This document shows positions 34,500-43,652 of a stretch of DNA of 64,000 bases, in pieces. The first letter of the stretch is position 1. Each line of letters begins with the position of its first letter. A program made the position numbers and the translations under genes. The notes under the pieces are model-generated. The model was not told the DNA's origin. It saw only the letters and a list, made by a program, of their open reading frames with translations, and did no database searches. The DNA is from Pseudoflavonifractor sp. An184. GTDB lineage: Bacteria > Bacillota > Clostridia > Oscillospirales > Oscillospiraceae. The stretch spans positions 78,450-142,449 of the forward strand of contig NZ_NFKI01000004.1 of assembly GCF_002160305.1 (NCBI RefSeq), written 5' to 3'.

Positions 34500-34750
34500 A
34501 AATACCAGAAAAGCGTTGCCGAGGAGGAGTATCCGGCCGCGGGCGGTGAAGAGAGGAGACGGGTGGTGCAAGTCTCCCCGCCGGGCGGGAGAAGGTGGCC
34601 TCGAAGCTCCGCCCCTGAACTTGACGCAGTAGGGGGCGGCGGCCCCCGCCGTTACCGGGCTTGAGCGTTCCCCCACAGGGGAAAATTCAGGTGGTACCAC
34701 GGACATGCTTACGTTCGCCCTGAGCCAAAGCGGCTCAGGGCATTTTTATT
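34500..34750 (+). ncRNA. T-box leader responding to tRNA-Val
   Basis: Stem I includes the conserved AGAGAG...GGGTGGTGCAAG distal segment (34549-34571). The specifier region reads GAAG-GTG-GCC, giving a valine GUG codon at 34595-34597. The T-box element CAGGTGGTACCACGG (about 34688-34702) has UGGU to pair with the ACCA end of tRNA-Val. The terminator is GCCCTGAGCC/GGCTCAGGGC (34717-34741) with a T run. It controls the membrane protein gene and valS. Confidence 0.9.
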
Positions 34751-34768
34751 GCAGGGGGAGGAATCTGT

Positions 34769-35359
34769 GTGGCGCAGAAGCCAAAACTGAGGACCCATAC
34801 CCAGATGGATATTTCGCTGGTGGAGGAGATGCAGCATGTGGTGGACCGGGTCCTGGTGCCCAACTGCATCCGCAAGACCCAGGCGTTCTATCTGGGCATA
34901 GGGGTGCTGTGCCTGGGCATCGGGGCCGGCAGCGTGCTGGCAAGCGGGCAGCTGGCGGTGGGAGCGATCTTCGGCCTGCTGGGCCTGGCAATGCTGGGCT
35001 GGGGGGCCATGGCCTACCACATCGCGGCCCGCAAGACCTACCGGCAGATGGAGAAGGCGGTGCGGTTCACCGACTATGTGCTGGAGAAGGAGAGCCTGTG
35101 GGCCTCCAACGGAAGGGGCGACTTCCACTACCCCTACTCCAGCTGCGTCCGGCTGGTGGAGACTGAGAAGAACGTCTACTGCGTCACGCGGCAGGGGGAC
35201 ACCCTGGTGCTGAGCAAGGAAAATCTGAAGGGGGGAACCATGGAGGAACTGCGCCTGTGGCTGACGGAGCACTGCCGGCTGCCCATCGTGGTCCTCGACT
35301 CCCATTGGAAGGTTATCGAGCGCGTTGAATCAAATCAGAAGAAGGAGAATCCGCAATGA
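34769..35359 (+). CDS. Two-helix membrane protein co-transcribed with valS
   Basis: 196 residues, family not certain; the C-terminal part ([20 protein letters not shown], about residue 125) resembles YcxB-like domains. Two adjacent membrane helices (about 40-62 and 65-87) and a soluble C-terminal domain. GTG 34769 follows GGGGGAGGAA. Its end overlaps the valS ATG by 4 bp (ATGA), so a protein of unknown role is placed under valine-tRNA control with valS. Confidence 0.7.
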   Translation: MAQKPKLRTHTQMDISLVEEMQHVVDRVLVPNCIRKTQAFYLGIGVLCLGIGAGSVLASGQLAVGAIFGLLGLAMLGWGAMAYHIAARKTYRQMEKAVRFTDYVLEKESLWASNGRGDFHYPYSSCVRLVETEKNVYCVTRQGDTLVLSKENLKGGTMEELRLWLTEHCRLPIVVLDSHWKVIERVESNQKKENPQ

Positions 35360-37998
35360 GAAAAGAACTGCCAAAGGTCTATGAGCCCCAGGAGGTGGAG
35401 TCCCGCATCTATGAGACCTGGGAGAAGAACGGCTGCTTCAAAGGCCATCGGGACCGGTCGAGAAAGCCCTTCACCATCGTCATGCCGCCCCCCAACGTGA
35501 CCGGGCAGCTGCACATGGGCCACGCCATGGACTCCACCCTCCAGGACATCCTCATCCGCTTCAAGCGGATGCAGGGCTACGCCGCGCTGTGGGTGCCCGG
35601 CACCGACCACGCGGGCATCGCCACCCAGATCAAGGTGGAGGAGGAGCTGCGCACCAAGGAGGGGCTGACCCGCTACGACCTGGGCCGGGAGAAGTTCCTG
35701 GAGCGGGTGTGGGACTGGAAGCGCCAGTACGGCGGCCGCATCGTCCAGCAGCAGAAGAAGCTGGGCGCCTCCTGCGACTGGGACCGGGCCCGGTTCACCA
35801 TGGACGAGGGCTGCTCCAAGGCGGTGCGGGAGACCTTCTGCGAGCTGTATGAGAAGGGCCTCATCTACAAGGGCAGCCGCATCATCAACTGGTGTCCCCA
35901 CTGCGTCACCGCCCTGTCAGACGCCGAGGTGGAGTACCAGGACAAACCCGGCAGCTTCTGGCACATCCGCTACCCCATCGCGGGGGAGGAGGGCCGCTAT
36001 GTGATCGTGGCCACCACCCGGCCGGAGACCATGCTGGGCGACACCGGCGTGGCCGTCCACCCCGACGACGAGCGGTACAAGGACATCGTGGGCAAGAAGT
36101 GCATCCTGCCCCTGGTGGGCCGGGAGATGCCCATTGTGGCCGACGACTATGTGGACATGGAGTTCGGCACCGGCTGCGTGAAGATGACCCCCGCCCACGA
36201 TCCCAACGACTTTGAGGTGGGCCTGCGCCACAACCTGGAGACCATCCGCGTCCTGGACGACAACGGCAAGGTGGTGGAGGGCTACGGCAAGTACTCCGGC
36301 ATGGACCGGTACGAGGCCCGTAAGGCCATCGTGGCCGATCTGGAGGAGCAGGGCTATCTGGTGAAGGTGGAGCCCCACCAGCACAACGTGGGCACCTGCT
36401 ACCGCTGCCACAACGACGTGGAGCCCATCATCTCCGCCCAGTGGTTCGTGAAGATGAAGCCCCTGGCCGAGGCCGCTATCAAGGTGGTGGAGGACGGGGA
36501 GGTCAAATTCGTCCCCGACCGCTTCGCCAAGACCTATCTCAACTGGATGGAGAACGTCCACGACTGGTGCATCTCCCGCCAGCTGTGGTGGGGCCACCAG
36601 ATCCCCGTGTGGTACTGCGCCGACTGCGGCCACATGACCGTCAGCCGCACCGACCCCACCGAGTGCGAGGCCTGCCACTCCAAGAACATCGAGCGGGACC
36701 CCGACGTGCTGGACACCTGGTTCTCCTCCGCCCTGTGGCCCTTCTCCACCCTGGGCTGGCCGGAGAAGACCGAGGACCTGGACTACTTCTATCCCACCGA
36801 CGTGCTGGTCACCGGCTATGACATCATCTTCTTCTGGGTGGCCCGGATGATCTTCTCCGCCTGCGAGCAGACCAAGAAGCCCCCCTTCCACACCGTGTTC
36901 ATCCACGGCCTGGTCCGGGACGACAAGGGCCGGAAGATGTCCAAGAGCCTGGGCAACGGCATCGACCCCCTGGAGATCGCCGAGAAGTACGGCGCCGACG
37001 CCCTGCGCTTCAACCTGATCACCGGCAACAGCCCCGGCAACGACATGCGCTTCTACACCGAGCGGTGCGAGGCCATGCGGAACTTTGCCAACAAGATCTG
37101 GAACGCCAGCCGCTTCCTGATGATGAACCTGACCATCGACAAGTGCGAGCTGCCGGAGAAGCTGGAGCTGGAGGACAAGTGGATTCTCTCCAAGCTGAAC
37201 CGGGCCATCCGGGAGATCACCGAGAACATGGACCGGTATGAGCTGGGCGTGGCCGCACAGAAGATCTACGACTTCATCTGGGACGACTACTGCGACTGGT
37301 ATATCGAGCTGACCAAGACGAGGCTCCAGGGGGAGGACGAGGACAGCAAGGTCCGGGCCCAGCAGGTGCTGTGCCATGTGCTTACCCAGATGCTCAAGCT
37401 GCTCCACCCCTTCATGCCCTTCATCACCGAGGAGATCTGGCAGGCCCTGCCCCACGAGGACGGGGTGGCGGAGGGCGGCTTCCTGATGCTCCAGAGCTGG
37501 CCCGTGGCCCGGGAGGCGCTGGACTTCCCGGAGGAGGAGAAGGCCATGGAGCTCATCATGGACCTGATCCGGGCCGTGCGCACCCGCCGCTCCGAGATGA
37601 ACGTGCCCCCCAGCAAGAAGGCCCGTCTCACCGTGGCCACCGCCGAGGAGGACACCTTCCGCCTGGGCGAGGCCTTCCTGAAGAAGCTGGCCTACGCCAG
37701 CGAGGTGGACTTCGTCCCCGTGGGCACCGCCCCCGAGGCGGGCTCCGTCACCGTGGTCACCCACGCCGCCCAGGCCTCTATGCCCATGGCGGAGCTGGTG
37801 GACCTGGAGAAGGAGAAGGCCCGCATGGAGAAGGAGCTGAAGAAGAACTCCGCCGAGCTCCAGAAGCTGGAGACCAAGCTCCAGAACCCGGGCTTTGTGA
37901 ACAAGGCCCCCGAGCACGTGGTCAAGGCCGAGCAGGAGCGTGCCGTCCAGCTGCGGGCCCTGGTGGCCAAGCTGGAGGAGCAGCTCCAGGGGATGTAA
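35356..37998 (+). CDS. valS: Valyl-tRNA synthetase
   Basis: 880 residues, class I synthetase. HMGH (residues 53-56), the CP1 editing domain (about 190-340, [13 protein letters not shown]), a zinc-ribbon-like CADCGH...CEACH (about 419-440), KMSKS (about 527-531), and the C-terminal coiled-coil arm (about 815-880, [14 protein letters not shown]). It charges tRNA-Val and deacylates mischarged threonine. Full length and standard. It is regulated by the upstream T-box. Confidence 0.98.
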   Translation: MRKELPKVYEPQEVESRIYETWEKNGCFKGHRDRSRKPFTIVMPPPNVTGQLHMGHAMDSTLQDILIRFKRMQGYAALWVPGTDHAGIATQIKVEEELRTKEGLTRYDLGREKFLERVWDWKRQYGGRIVQQQKKLGASCDWDRARFTMDEGCSKAVRETFCELYEKGLIYKGSRIINWCPHCVTALSDAEVEYQDKPGSFWHIRYPIAGEEGRYVIVATTRPETMLGDTGVAVHPDDERYKDIVGKKCILPLVGREMPIVADDYVDMEFGTGCVKMTPAHDPNDFEVGLRHNLETIRVLDDNGKVVEGYGKYSGMDRYEARKAIVADLEEQGYLVKVEPHQHNVGTCYRCHNDVEPIISAQWFVKMKPLAEAAIKVVEDGEVKFVPDRFAKTYLNWMENVHDWCISRQLWWGHQIPVWYCADCGHMTVSRTDPTECEACHSKNIERDPDVLDTWFSSALWPFSTLGWPEKTEDLDYFYPTDVLVTGYDIIFFWVARMIFSACEQTKKPPFHTVFIHGLVRDDKGRKMSKSLGNGIDPLEIAEKYGADALRFNLITGNSPGNDMRFYTERCEAMRNFANKIWNASRFLMMNLTIDKCELPEKLELEDKWILSKLNRAIREITENMDRYELGVAAQKIYDFIWDDYCDWYIELTKTRLQGEDEDSKVRAQQVLCHVLTQMLKLLHPFMPFITEEIWQALPHEDGVAEGGFLMLQSWPVAREALDFPEEEKAMELIMDLIRAVRTRRSEMNVPPSKKARLTVATAEEDTFRLGEAFLKKLAYASEVDFVPVGTAPEAGSVTVVTHAAQASMPMAELVDLEKEKARMEKELKKNSAELQKLETKLQNPGFVNKAPEHVVKAEQERAVQLRALVAKLEEQLQGM

Positions 37999-38053
37999 CA
38001 GAACGGGGGATTCCAGCGGACGCTCTGGTGTCCTCTCGGAATTTGAGATCAAG

Positions 38054-38087
38054 AAGCGGTGGGGCGCGCCCCACCGCTTCAGTTTTT
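38054..38087 (+). terminator. Terminator after valS
   Basis: A 26-nt self-complementary stem (AAGCGGTGGGGC, 38054-38065, with 38068-38079) followed by CAGTTTTTC, which is also the left end of repeat copy 2. Confidence 0.8.
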
Positions 38088-38256
38088 CGAAAAACCTGTG
38101 CAGAATCAAATCCGCCTGAGACGGGGCGGGGGAGCTCGAGGGGGCAGCGGCCCGCCTCGAATGGGATCAAATGCCCCGGAAGGCTTGCTGTGCAAGGATT
38201 CCGGCAAGCGAAGCGCAGACTTTTACGCCGCTGCGGGGCACAAAAGTAACGGCATT
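38080..38256 (+). repeat. ~177-nt structured repeat, copy 2
   Basis: Same order of helices as the copies at 6611 and 41959. The main hairpin reads CCGGAAGGCTTGC/GCAAGGATTCCGG (about 38177-38205); the fourth pair is G-C where copy 1 has A-T, so pairing is kept by a double change. The closing AATGCC/GGCATT helix is intact. Confidence 0.85.
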
Positions 38257-38407
38257 TTTATAGACGACTCATCCGACGGAGCTGTGGCCGCGGAGGGACA
38301 GGGGCGTGATTCTGCGGATTTCTCGCTTAAAATATAGAAAATATGGGGAAAAAGCAGGTTTTACCGGATGAAAATTCGGAGGCCCTTCCAAAGTTATCCA
38401 AGGCCCC

Positions 38408-38436
38408 TTGACAACGGGGGCCGGTGGGGATAAACT
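38408..38436 (+). promoter_or_regulatory. Promoter for the Amt-GlnB gene
   Basis: TTGACA (38408-38413), 17 nt, TAAACT (38431-38436). Confidence 0.7.
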
Positions 38437-38448
38437 GCAAGACAAGCA

Positions 38449-38573
38449 AAGGCGCTGCGGTCAGCAATGACCGCGGCGCTTTTCCGCTTTTACCGCGCGG
38501 TACCGGTACTGAGAGCCTCAACACGCAAAGGCGCGTGTCCCGTTTTTGGACGGGATGCGCGCCTTCTACTTTT
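38449..38573 (+). promoter_or_regulatory. Structured leader with two terminator-like hairpins before amt
   Basis: Hairpin 1 (about 38450-38478): GCGC-GCGGTCA stem, GCAA loop, followed by TTTTCCGCTTTT. Hairpin 2 (about 38528-38564): GGCGCG and TCCCGT arms closing a TTTTGG loop, followed by TTCTACTTTTG. Both lie between the promoter and the start codon, suggesting control of read-through, perhaps by nitrogen status. I do not recognise a named riboswitch. Confidence 0.5.
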
Positions 38574-38593
38574 GTAGGGAGGGTGCATGAGCA

Positions 38594-40264
38594 ATGGATA
38601 TGTCAGTGTGGTTCCTGGTGGGTGCAATTTTGGTGTTCTTCATGCAGTGCGGCTTTGCAATGGTGGAAACTGGCTTCACCCGGGCAAAAAACGCGGGAAA
38701 CATCATTATGAAGAACCTGATGGACTTTTGCATCGGCACGGTGGTGTTTGTCCTGCTGGGCTACGGCATTATGAACAGTGAAAACTATTTCTTCGGGCTG
38801 ATCGGCATGCCGGAATACCAGATGTTTACAAGCTTCTATGACTTTGACTGGTCCAATTTCTTTTTCCAGCTGGTGTTCTGCGCCACGGCGGCGACCATCG
38901 TCTCCGGCGCAATGGCGGAGCGCACCAAATTTCTGGCATACTGTGTCTATTCCGGCTTTATCAGCGCCATCGTCTACCCCATTGAAGCCGGCTGGGTGTG
39001 GAACAGCCAGGGCTGGCTGGTCCAACTGGGATATGTGGACTTTGCCGGATCTTCGGTCATTCATATGGTGGGCGGCCTGTCCGCTCTGCTGGGCGCCTGG
39101 ATGCTGGGGCCCCGGCTGGGCAAGTACAGCAAGGAGAAGAACGGGAAGATCCAGGTCAACGCCATTCCGGGCCACTCGCTGACCTTGGGCGCTCTGGGCT
39201 GCTTTATCCTCTGGTTCTGCTGGTACGGCTTCAACGGTGCGGCGGCGTCCGATGTGACGCAGATGGCCCAGATTCTGGGCACCACGACCATCGCGCCCGC
39301 GGTGGCCACCGTGTCCTGCATGGTATTTACCTGGATTCGGAGCGGAAAGCCGGACGTGTCCATGTGCCTGAACGCCTCTCTGGCCGGGCTGGTGGGGATT
39401 ACCGCCCCCTGTGCCTCGGTGGACGTGGTGGGGGCCGCCGCCATCGGCGCGGTGTCCGGCGTCCTTGTGGTCGCCGCGGTGGAATTCATTGATCAGAAGC
39501 TCCATGTGGACGATCCGGTGGGCGCCGTGGCGGTCCACTGTGCCAACGGGATCTGGGGCACCATCGCCGAGGGGCTGTTCAGCACCAGCGAGGGCCTGTT
39601 TTACGGCGGCGGCGTGACCCATCTGGCCGTCCAGTGTCTGGGGGTGGTCTCCATTGGAGGCTACACTCTGGCGGTGATGTTCCTGGTATATAAGTTCATC
39701 GACGCGACCGTGGGCCTGCGGGTTACGGCGGAGGAGGAGATCATGGGCCTCGACGTCACAGAGCATGGCCTGACCTCGGCCTATGCCGACTTCCTGCCGG
39801 TCGCGCCGGGCTACGGCAGCGGAAATGAGCACAGCGGCCCTGTGGACGTGACGGGACTCAAGCCGGTTCCTCTGGCGGCGGCCGCGGCGGCTCCGGCCTC
39901 CGGCGCCCACAAGCTGACCCGGGTGTCCATCATCTGTAAGGAGGAGCGCTTTGCCATGCTGCGGGACACGATGGCGGCCATCGGGGTCACCGGTATGACC
40001 GTGTCCAGCGTGATGGGCTGCGGCACGCAGCTGGGCAAGGTGGGCCAGTACCGCGGCGTCAAGATGAGCATGAACCTGCTGCCCTATGTACAGGTGGATA
40101 TTGTGGTCTCCAAAGTGAATCCGGCTCTGGTGGTGGCGGCCGCCCAGAAGTGCCTGCGCACCGGCAACTCGGGGGATGGGAAGATCTTCCTGACCAATGT
40201 GGACCATGTCATCAAGGTGCGCACCGGCGAGCAGGACTATGATGCGCTCCAGGACGACAACTGA
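38594..40264 (+). CDS. Ammonium transporter fused to a P-II (GlnB-like) regulatory domain
   Basis: 556 residues. Residues 1-400 are an Amt channel with about 11 helices and the twin pore histidines (VIHMVGGLSA, about 158; AVHCANGIWG, about 314). After an Ala-rich linker (about 425-440), residues 442-556 are a P-II domain (TRVSIICKEERFAMLRDTM, then GDGKIFLTNVDHVIKVRTGE). P-II proteins normally plug Amt channels in response to 2-oxoglutarate and ATP/ADP; here sensor and channel are covalently joined. The T-loop reads GQYRGVKMSMNLLP, so the uridylylated Tyr51 of enteric GlnB is replaced by Met. ATG 38594; strong terminator downstream. Confidence 0.92.
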   Translation: MDMSVWFLVGAILVFFMQCGFAMVETGFTRAKNAGNIIMKNLMDFCIGTVVFVLLGYGIMNSENYFFGLIGMPEYQMFTSFYDFDWSNFFFQLVFCATAATIVSGAMAERTKFLAYCVYSGFISAIVYPIEAGWVWNSQGWLVQLGYVDFAGSSVIHMVGGLSALLGAWMLGPRLGKYSKEKNGKIQVNAIPGHSLTLGALGCFILWFCWYGFNGAAASDVTQMAQILGTTTIAPAVATVSCMVFTWIRSGKPDVSMCLNASLAGLVGITAPCASVDVVGAAAIGAVSGVLVVAAVEFIDQKLHVDDPVGAVAVHCANGIWGTIAEGLFSTSEGLFYGGGVTHLAVQCLGVVSIGGYTLAVMFLVYKFIDATVGLRVTAEEEIMGLDVTEHGLTSAYADFLPVAPGYGSGNEHSGPVDVTGLKPVPLAAAAAAPASGAHKLTRVSIICKEERFAMLRDTMAAIGVTGMTVSSVMGCGTQLGKVGQYRGVKMSMNLLPYVQVDIVVSKVNPALVVAAAQKCLRTGNSGDGKIFLTNVDHVIKVRTGEQDYDALQDDN

Positions 40265-40352
40265 ACCGGCTTGACCGGTTTCCGGCGGCCTCCGGCCCGT
40301 GGGCGGAGCCGGTGGTGTCCGCAATCTGACGCCGGCGGGCCAAAGAATATGA

Positions 40353-40397
40353 AAAGGCTATGTGGGAGCGGGGAGGACACGCTCCCACATAGCCTTT
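40353..40397 (+). terminator. Strong terminator after amt-glnB
   Basis: An 18-bp perfect stem: AAAGGCTATGTGGGAGCG (40353-40370) with its complement at 40380-40397, then CCTG. Confidence 0.85.
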
Positions 40398-40593
40398 CCT
40401 GTTTTCAGCGGGAGGGACGGACCGTTTGCCGGCCATAGGATTCTGCCCCCAAACCGGATGGCAGGGGCGGAGCCCGGGGCCCTGTTGAAAGAGGCGGGAA
40501 GGTCCCTTTTGGGCTTGTGAAACCGGCCAAAATGCGGTATGATAAAAGGGACTTCCCCGGAGAGACCGGCGGAGCGAAAGGAGTTTTCTTCCC
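40398..40593 (+). promoter_or_regulatory. Intergenic stretch with promoter for the GH13 gene
   Basis: TTGTGA (40515-40520), 17 nt, TATGAT (40538-40543). Nothing else is visible in the preceding ~115 bases. Confidence 0.6.
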
Positions 40594-41907
40594 ATGTGGT
40601 TTGACGAAGCGGTCCTGTACCAAATTTATCCCCTGGGCCTGTGCGGCGCGCCCGAGTACAACGACGGAGTCACCGTGCCCCGCATCCGCCGCCTGCTGCC
40701 CTGGGCGGAGCATATCCGGAAGCTGGGGGCGGACACCGTCCTCTTGAATCCGGTCTTTGACAGCGACAAGCACGGCTATGACACCCGGGACTACAACCGG
40801 CTGGACCCCCGGCTGGGCGCCAACGAGGACCTGGCCCAGGTGTGCCGGGCTTTCCACGACGCGGGGCTGCGGGTCATGCTGGACGGGGTGTTCAACCACG
40901 TGGGCCGGGGTTTCTGGGCCTTCCGGGACGTGCAGGAGAAGAAGTGGGACAGCCCCTACAAGGACTGGTTCCACATCGACTTTAACGGCAACACCGACCG
41001 GAACGACGGCTTCTGGTACGAGTGCTGGGAGGGGCACAGCGAGCTGGTGAAGCTGAACCTCCACAACCCGGCGGTGGTGGAGCACCAGTTCCAGGCCATC
41101 CGCGGCTGGGTGGAGCAGTTCGGCATCGACGGCCTGCGCCTGGACGTGGCCTACTGCCTGCCCATCGGCTATCTCAGGCAGCTGCGGGCCTTCACCGACG
41201 CCCTGAAGCCCGATTTTGTGCTCCTGGGCGAGGCCCTGGGGGGCGACTACAACCAGTGGATGGGGCCGGACAAGTGCCACTCGGTCACCAACTACGACTG
41301 CTTCAAGGGCCTGTGGTCCAGCTTCAACGACCGGAATCTGTTTGAGATCGGCCACAGCCTGGCCCGGCAGTACGGGCCGGAGCCCTGGACCCTCTATAAG
41401 GGGGCTCACCTGCTGTCCTTCGCGGACAACCACGACGTAACGAGACTGGCCTCCAAGCTCACCGAGCCCAGGCATATCCCCTTGGCCTACGCCATTTTGA
41501 TGGGGATGCCGGGCACCCCCGCCCTGTACTACGGCAGTGAGTGGGGGATCAAAGGGGAGAAGGGGGCGTGCAGCGACGACGAGCTGCGCCCCGCCCTGGA
41601 GCAGCCGGAGTGGAACGACTTGACCGGCTGGATCGCCAAGCTGGCCGCCGCCCGGCGGAACAGCCCGGCCCTGTGCAATGGCAGCTACCGCAACGTGCTC
41701 CTCACCAACCGGCAGATCATCTTCGAGCGAAAGACAGAGGGGGAGCGGGTGCTGGTGGCGGTGAACGCCGACGGGGAGCCCTATACGGCCCACTTCGACG
41801 CGGGCTGCGGCCTGGCCTGGGACCTGATCACCGGAGAACAGCACGACTTCGGCGGCGGCAGCGAGCTGCCCCCATACAGCGCCTATTACTGGAAGATGGA
41901 GCGCTGA
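40594..41907 (+). CDS. Alpha-amylase family (GH13) glycosyl hydrolase
   Basis: 437 residues without a signal peptide, so cytoplasmic. The catalytic set is complete: DGVFNHVG (about 105), DGLRLDVAY with nucleophile Asp (about 180), LLGEALGG acid/base Glu (about 210) and FADNHDVTR with the third Asp (about 280). It is shorter than most neopullulanases and lacks an N-terminal accessory domain. It likely cleaves short alpha-glucans or maltodextrins. GAAAGGAG precedes ATG 40594. It is a single-gene unit with its own promoter and terminator. Confidence 0.88.
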   Translation: MWFDEAVLYQIYPLGLCGAPEYNDGVTVPRIRRLLPWAEHIRKLGADTVLLNPVFDSDKHGYDTRDYNRLDPRLGANEDLAQVCRAFHDAGLRVMLDGVFNHVGRGFWAFRDVQEKKWDSPYKDWFHIDFNGNTDRNDGFWYECWEGHSELVKLNLHNPAVVEHQFQAIRGWVEQFGIDGLRLDVAYCLPIGYLRQLRAFTDALKPDFVLLGEALGGDYNQWMGPDKCHSVTNYDCFKGLWSSFNDRNLFEIGHSLARQYGPEPWTLYKGAHLLSFADNHDVTRLASKLTEPRHIPLAYAILMGMPGTPALYYGSEWGIKGEKGACSDDELRPALEQPEWNDLTGWIAKLAAARRNSPALCNGSYRNVLLTNRQIIFERKTEGERVLVAVNADGEPYTAHFDAGCGLAWDLITGEQHDFGGGSELPPYSAYYWKMER

Positions 41908-41929
41908 TCCCGCCGCGCCGGAAATAGAA

Positions 41930-41959
41930 GAAATGCGCCGCCCGGAGGCGGCGCATTTC
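41930..41959 (+). terminator. Terminator after the GH13 gene
   Basis: A 13-bp perfect stem GAAATGCGCCGCC (41930-41942) and complement (41947-41959), directly joined to repeat copy 3. Confidence 0.8.
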
Positions 41960-42135
41960 AGTTTGTCGAAAAACCTCTGTTTAGACGAATCCGCCCGAGT
42001 ATTGGCGGGGGAGCTCGAGGGGGCGGCAGCCCGCCTCGAGTGGGATCAAATGCCCTGAATGCCTTGCTTGGCAAGGCGTTCAGCGAGCGCAGCGAGGACT
42101 TTTCCACCGCGCAGCGGGGGGGAAGTAACGGCATT
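41959..42135 (+). repeat. ~177-nt structured repeat, copy 3
   Basis: Most similar to copy 1. The main hairpin reads CTGAATGCCTTGC/GCAAGGCGTTCAG (about 42054-42082); a T-A pair replaces the C-G pair of copy 1, a compensatory change. The MATE gene on the other strand ends at 42137, right at the repeat edge. Confidence 0.87.
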
Positions 42136-42136
42136 T

Positions 42137-43486
42137 TTATGCTTGAAACCGGTTTTCCGCCTTCCACTGGCGCTCCTTCCAGACCGCCCGCACCACGTAC
42201 AGCAGGAGGAGGAGCACCCAGGAGAGAGCCTCCGCCCAGGCGATCACCATATTGGCGAAGAAGACCACAAGGGTATAGGAAAGAATGATCCGGCAGACCA
42301 GGGAGGCCATCCCCGCCAGACTGGAGTAGACCACGTCCCCCATCCCCTCCAGATAGCTGCGCACCGCGTTGGCCAGTCCATAGACCACATAGAAACAGGC
42401 GATCCGGCGGAAAAAGGCGTCCCCGATGGAGACGGCCTCCGGGCCGGCCCCAAACAGGGCGATCAGCTCCCCACCGGTGGGGATCACCAGCACAGTAAGC
42501 AGCAGGGAGACCGCCGCCATCACCGCCGTGCCCACCCGGAAGATGCTCCGGGCCCGCAGATTCTGTCCGGCCCCGCAGTTCTGGGCCACCAGGGTGGAGA
42601 TGCCGGAGCCCAGGTTGAGAATGGGCACCATGACGATGGAATCCACCCGGTAGGCGGTGGTCACCGCCGCCACCGTCTGGGTGCCGAAGCCGTTCATAAA
42701 GTTCTGCAAAATCAGGCTGCCCACCGAGCTGACGCTGGACTGGAGCATGGGCGGAATGCCAAAGCGGCATCCCCACGCCAGCATGGTCCGGTCAAAGGAC
42801 TGACGGCCGGGCCGGAAGCGGAGAATGGGATACTTTATGATGCCGTACCCGGTCAGAAACACCGTCATGGCCGCCTGAGCGATCACAGTGGCAATGGCCG
42901 CTCCGGCCACGCCCCAGCCCCAGACGGCCACAAACAGCACGTCCAGGGCCACATTCACCCCCGAGGAGAGGAGGACGGCATAAAAGGGAGCCCGGCTGTT
43001 TCCGATTCCCCGGAGGGCGGCTGAGTACACGTTGTAGACCGCCAGAAAGGGAACGCCGGCCAGGACAATGCCAAGGTAGTCCGCGGCCAGGGGGAGCGCC
43101 TCCCGGGTGGTGTGGAGCAGACGCAGAAGTTCCTCTGCAAAGCAGACGCCCAGGACGGACAGGATCAGAAAGATCCCGCCCAGCACCCAGAGAAAGGTGG
43201 AGAGAATCCGGCGGATGTCCTCCAGCTCCCTGGCGCCGAATTTCTGGGCGAACAGAATGGACAGTCCCAGAGTAAAGCCGGTGATGGCCAGCACATAGAA
43301 GTTGACCATGGAGGTGGTGGACCCCACCGCCGCCAGGGCCAGCTCCCCCACCACATTGCCCACGATAAAGGCGTCCGCCCAGTTGTAGAGCTGCTGGAGA
43401 ATTCCGCTGAGCATCAGGGGCAGACTGAACTTTACCAGAATATACGCCAGACGCCCGAAGCTGTCCCGGTTTTCCGCCGCTGCCAT
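42137..43486 (-). CDS. MATE family efflux transporter
   Basis: 449 residues with twelve membrane helices in two related halves, typical MATE starts LVKFSLPLMLSGILQQLYNWADAFIVGNVVG (about 15-45) and a second-half counterpart near residue 235. These antiporters export drugs or metabolites using Na+ or H+ gradients. ATG 43486 has GGAAGGAGGAG upstream; an alternative in-frame ATG at 43561 would add 25 residues and sits in the attenuator-like leader. The stop codon lies at the edge of repeat copy 3. Confidence 0.92.
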   Translation of the reverse strand: MAAAENRDSFGRLAYILVKFSLPLMLSGILQQLYNWADAFIVGNVVGELALAAVGSTTSMVNFYVLAITGFTLGLSILFAQKFGARELEDIRRILSTFLWVLGGIFLILSVLGVCFAEELLRLLHTTREALPLAADYLGIVLAGVPFLAVYNVYSAALRGIGNSRAPFYAVLLSSGVNVALDVLFVAVWGWGVAGAAIATVIAQAAMTVFLTGYGIIKYPILRFRPGRQSFDRTMLAWGCRFGIPPMLQSSVSSVGSLILQNFMNGFGTQTVAAVTTAYRVDSIVMVPILNLGSGISTLVAQNCGAGQNLRARSIFRVGTAVMAAVSLLLTVLVIPTGGELIALFGAGPEAVSIGDAFFRRIACFYVVYGLANAVRSYLEGMGDVVYSSLAGMASLVCRIILSYTLVVFFANMVIAWAEALSWVLLLLLYVVRAVWKERQWKAENRFQA

Positions 43487-43503
43487 GCCGCTCCTCCTTC
43501 CAG

Positions 43504-43599
43504 AAAAAAACCGCATGCAATAGCCTTGCATACGGTAGGTGCTCACCCGCTGATTTTCCATGTAAGGGACAGTATACCAGGAAATGCCCCAAAGCGCAA
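43504..43599 (-). promoter_or_regulatory. Promoter and attenuator-like leader of the MATE gene
   Basis: Minus strand: TTGCGC (43594-43599), 17 nt, TATACT (43571-43576). About 3 nt after the expected transcript start is an ATG (43561) opening a frame that stays in phase with the MATE gene. It runs through a 10-bp hairpin (43511-43535; CCGTATGCAA pairing with TTGCATGCGG) followed by T7, an intrinsic terminator shape, just before the MATE ribosome site. Confidence 0.7.
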
Positions 43600-43617
43600 G
43601 GAAAAGTCGGATAAACG

Positions 43618-43645
43618 CCCCCGGCGGACCACTGTCCGCCGGGGG
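43618..43645 (-). terminator. Terminator after queA
   Basis: A 12-bp perfect stem CCCCCGGCGGAC (43618-43629) with 43634-43645; GC-rich, no long T run. Confidence 0.7.
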
Positions 43646-43652
43646 AGCCGGG

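Noticed and set aside
35917..38109. A 730-codon minus-strand frame opposite valS
   Set aside because: It is a shadow of the valS coding sequence; no start signals or recognisable domains.
38449..38573. ANTAR (EutV-type) dual-hairpin antitermination site before amt
   Set aside because: Neither loop has the required A1 and G4 of a six-base loop.
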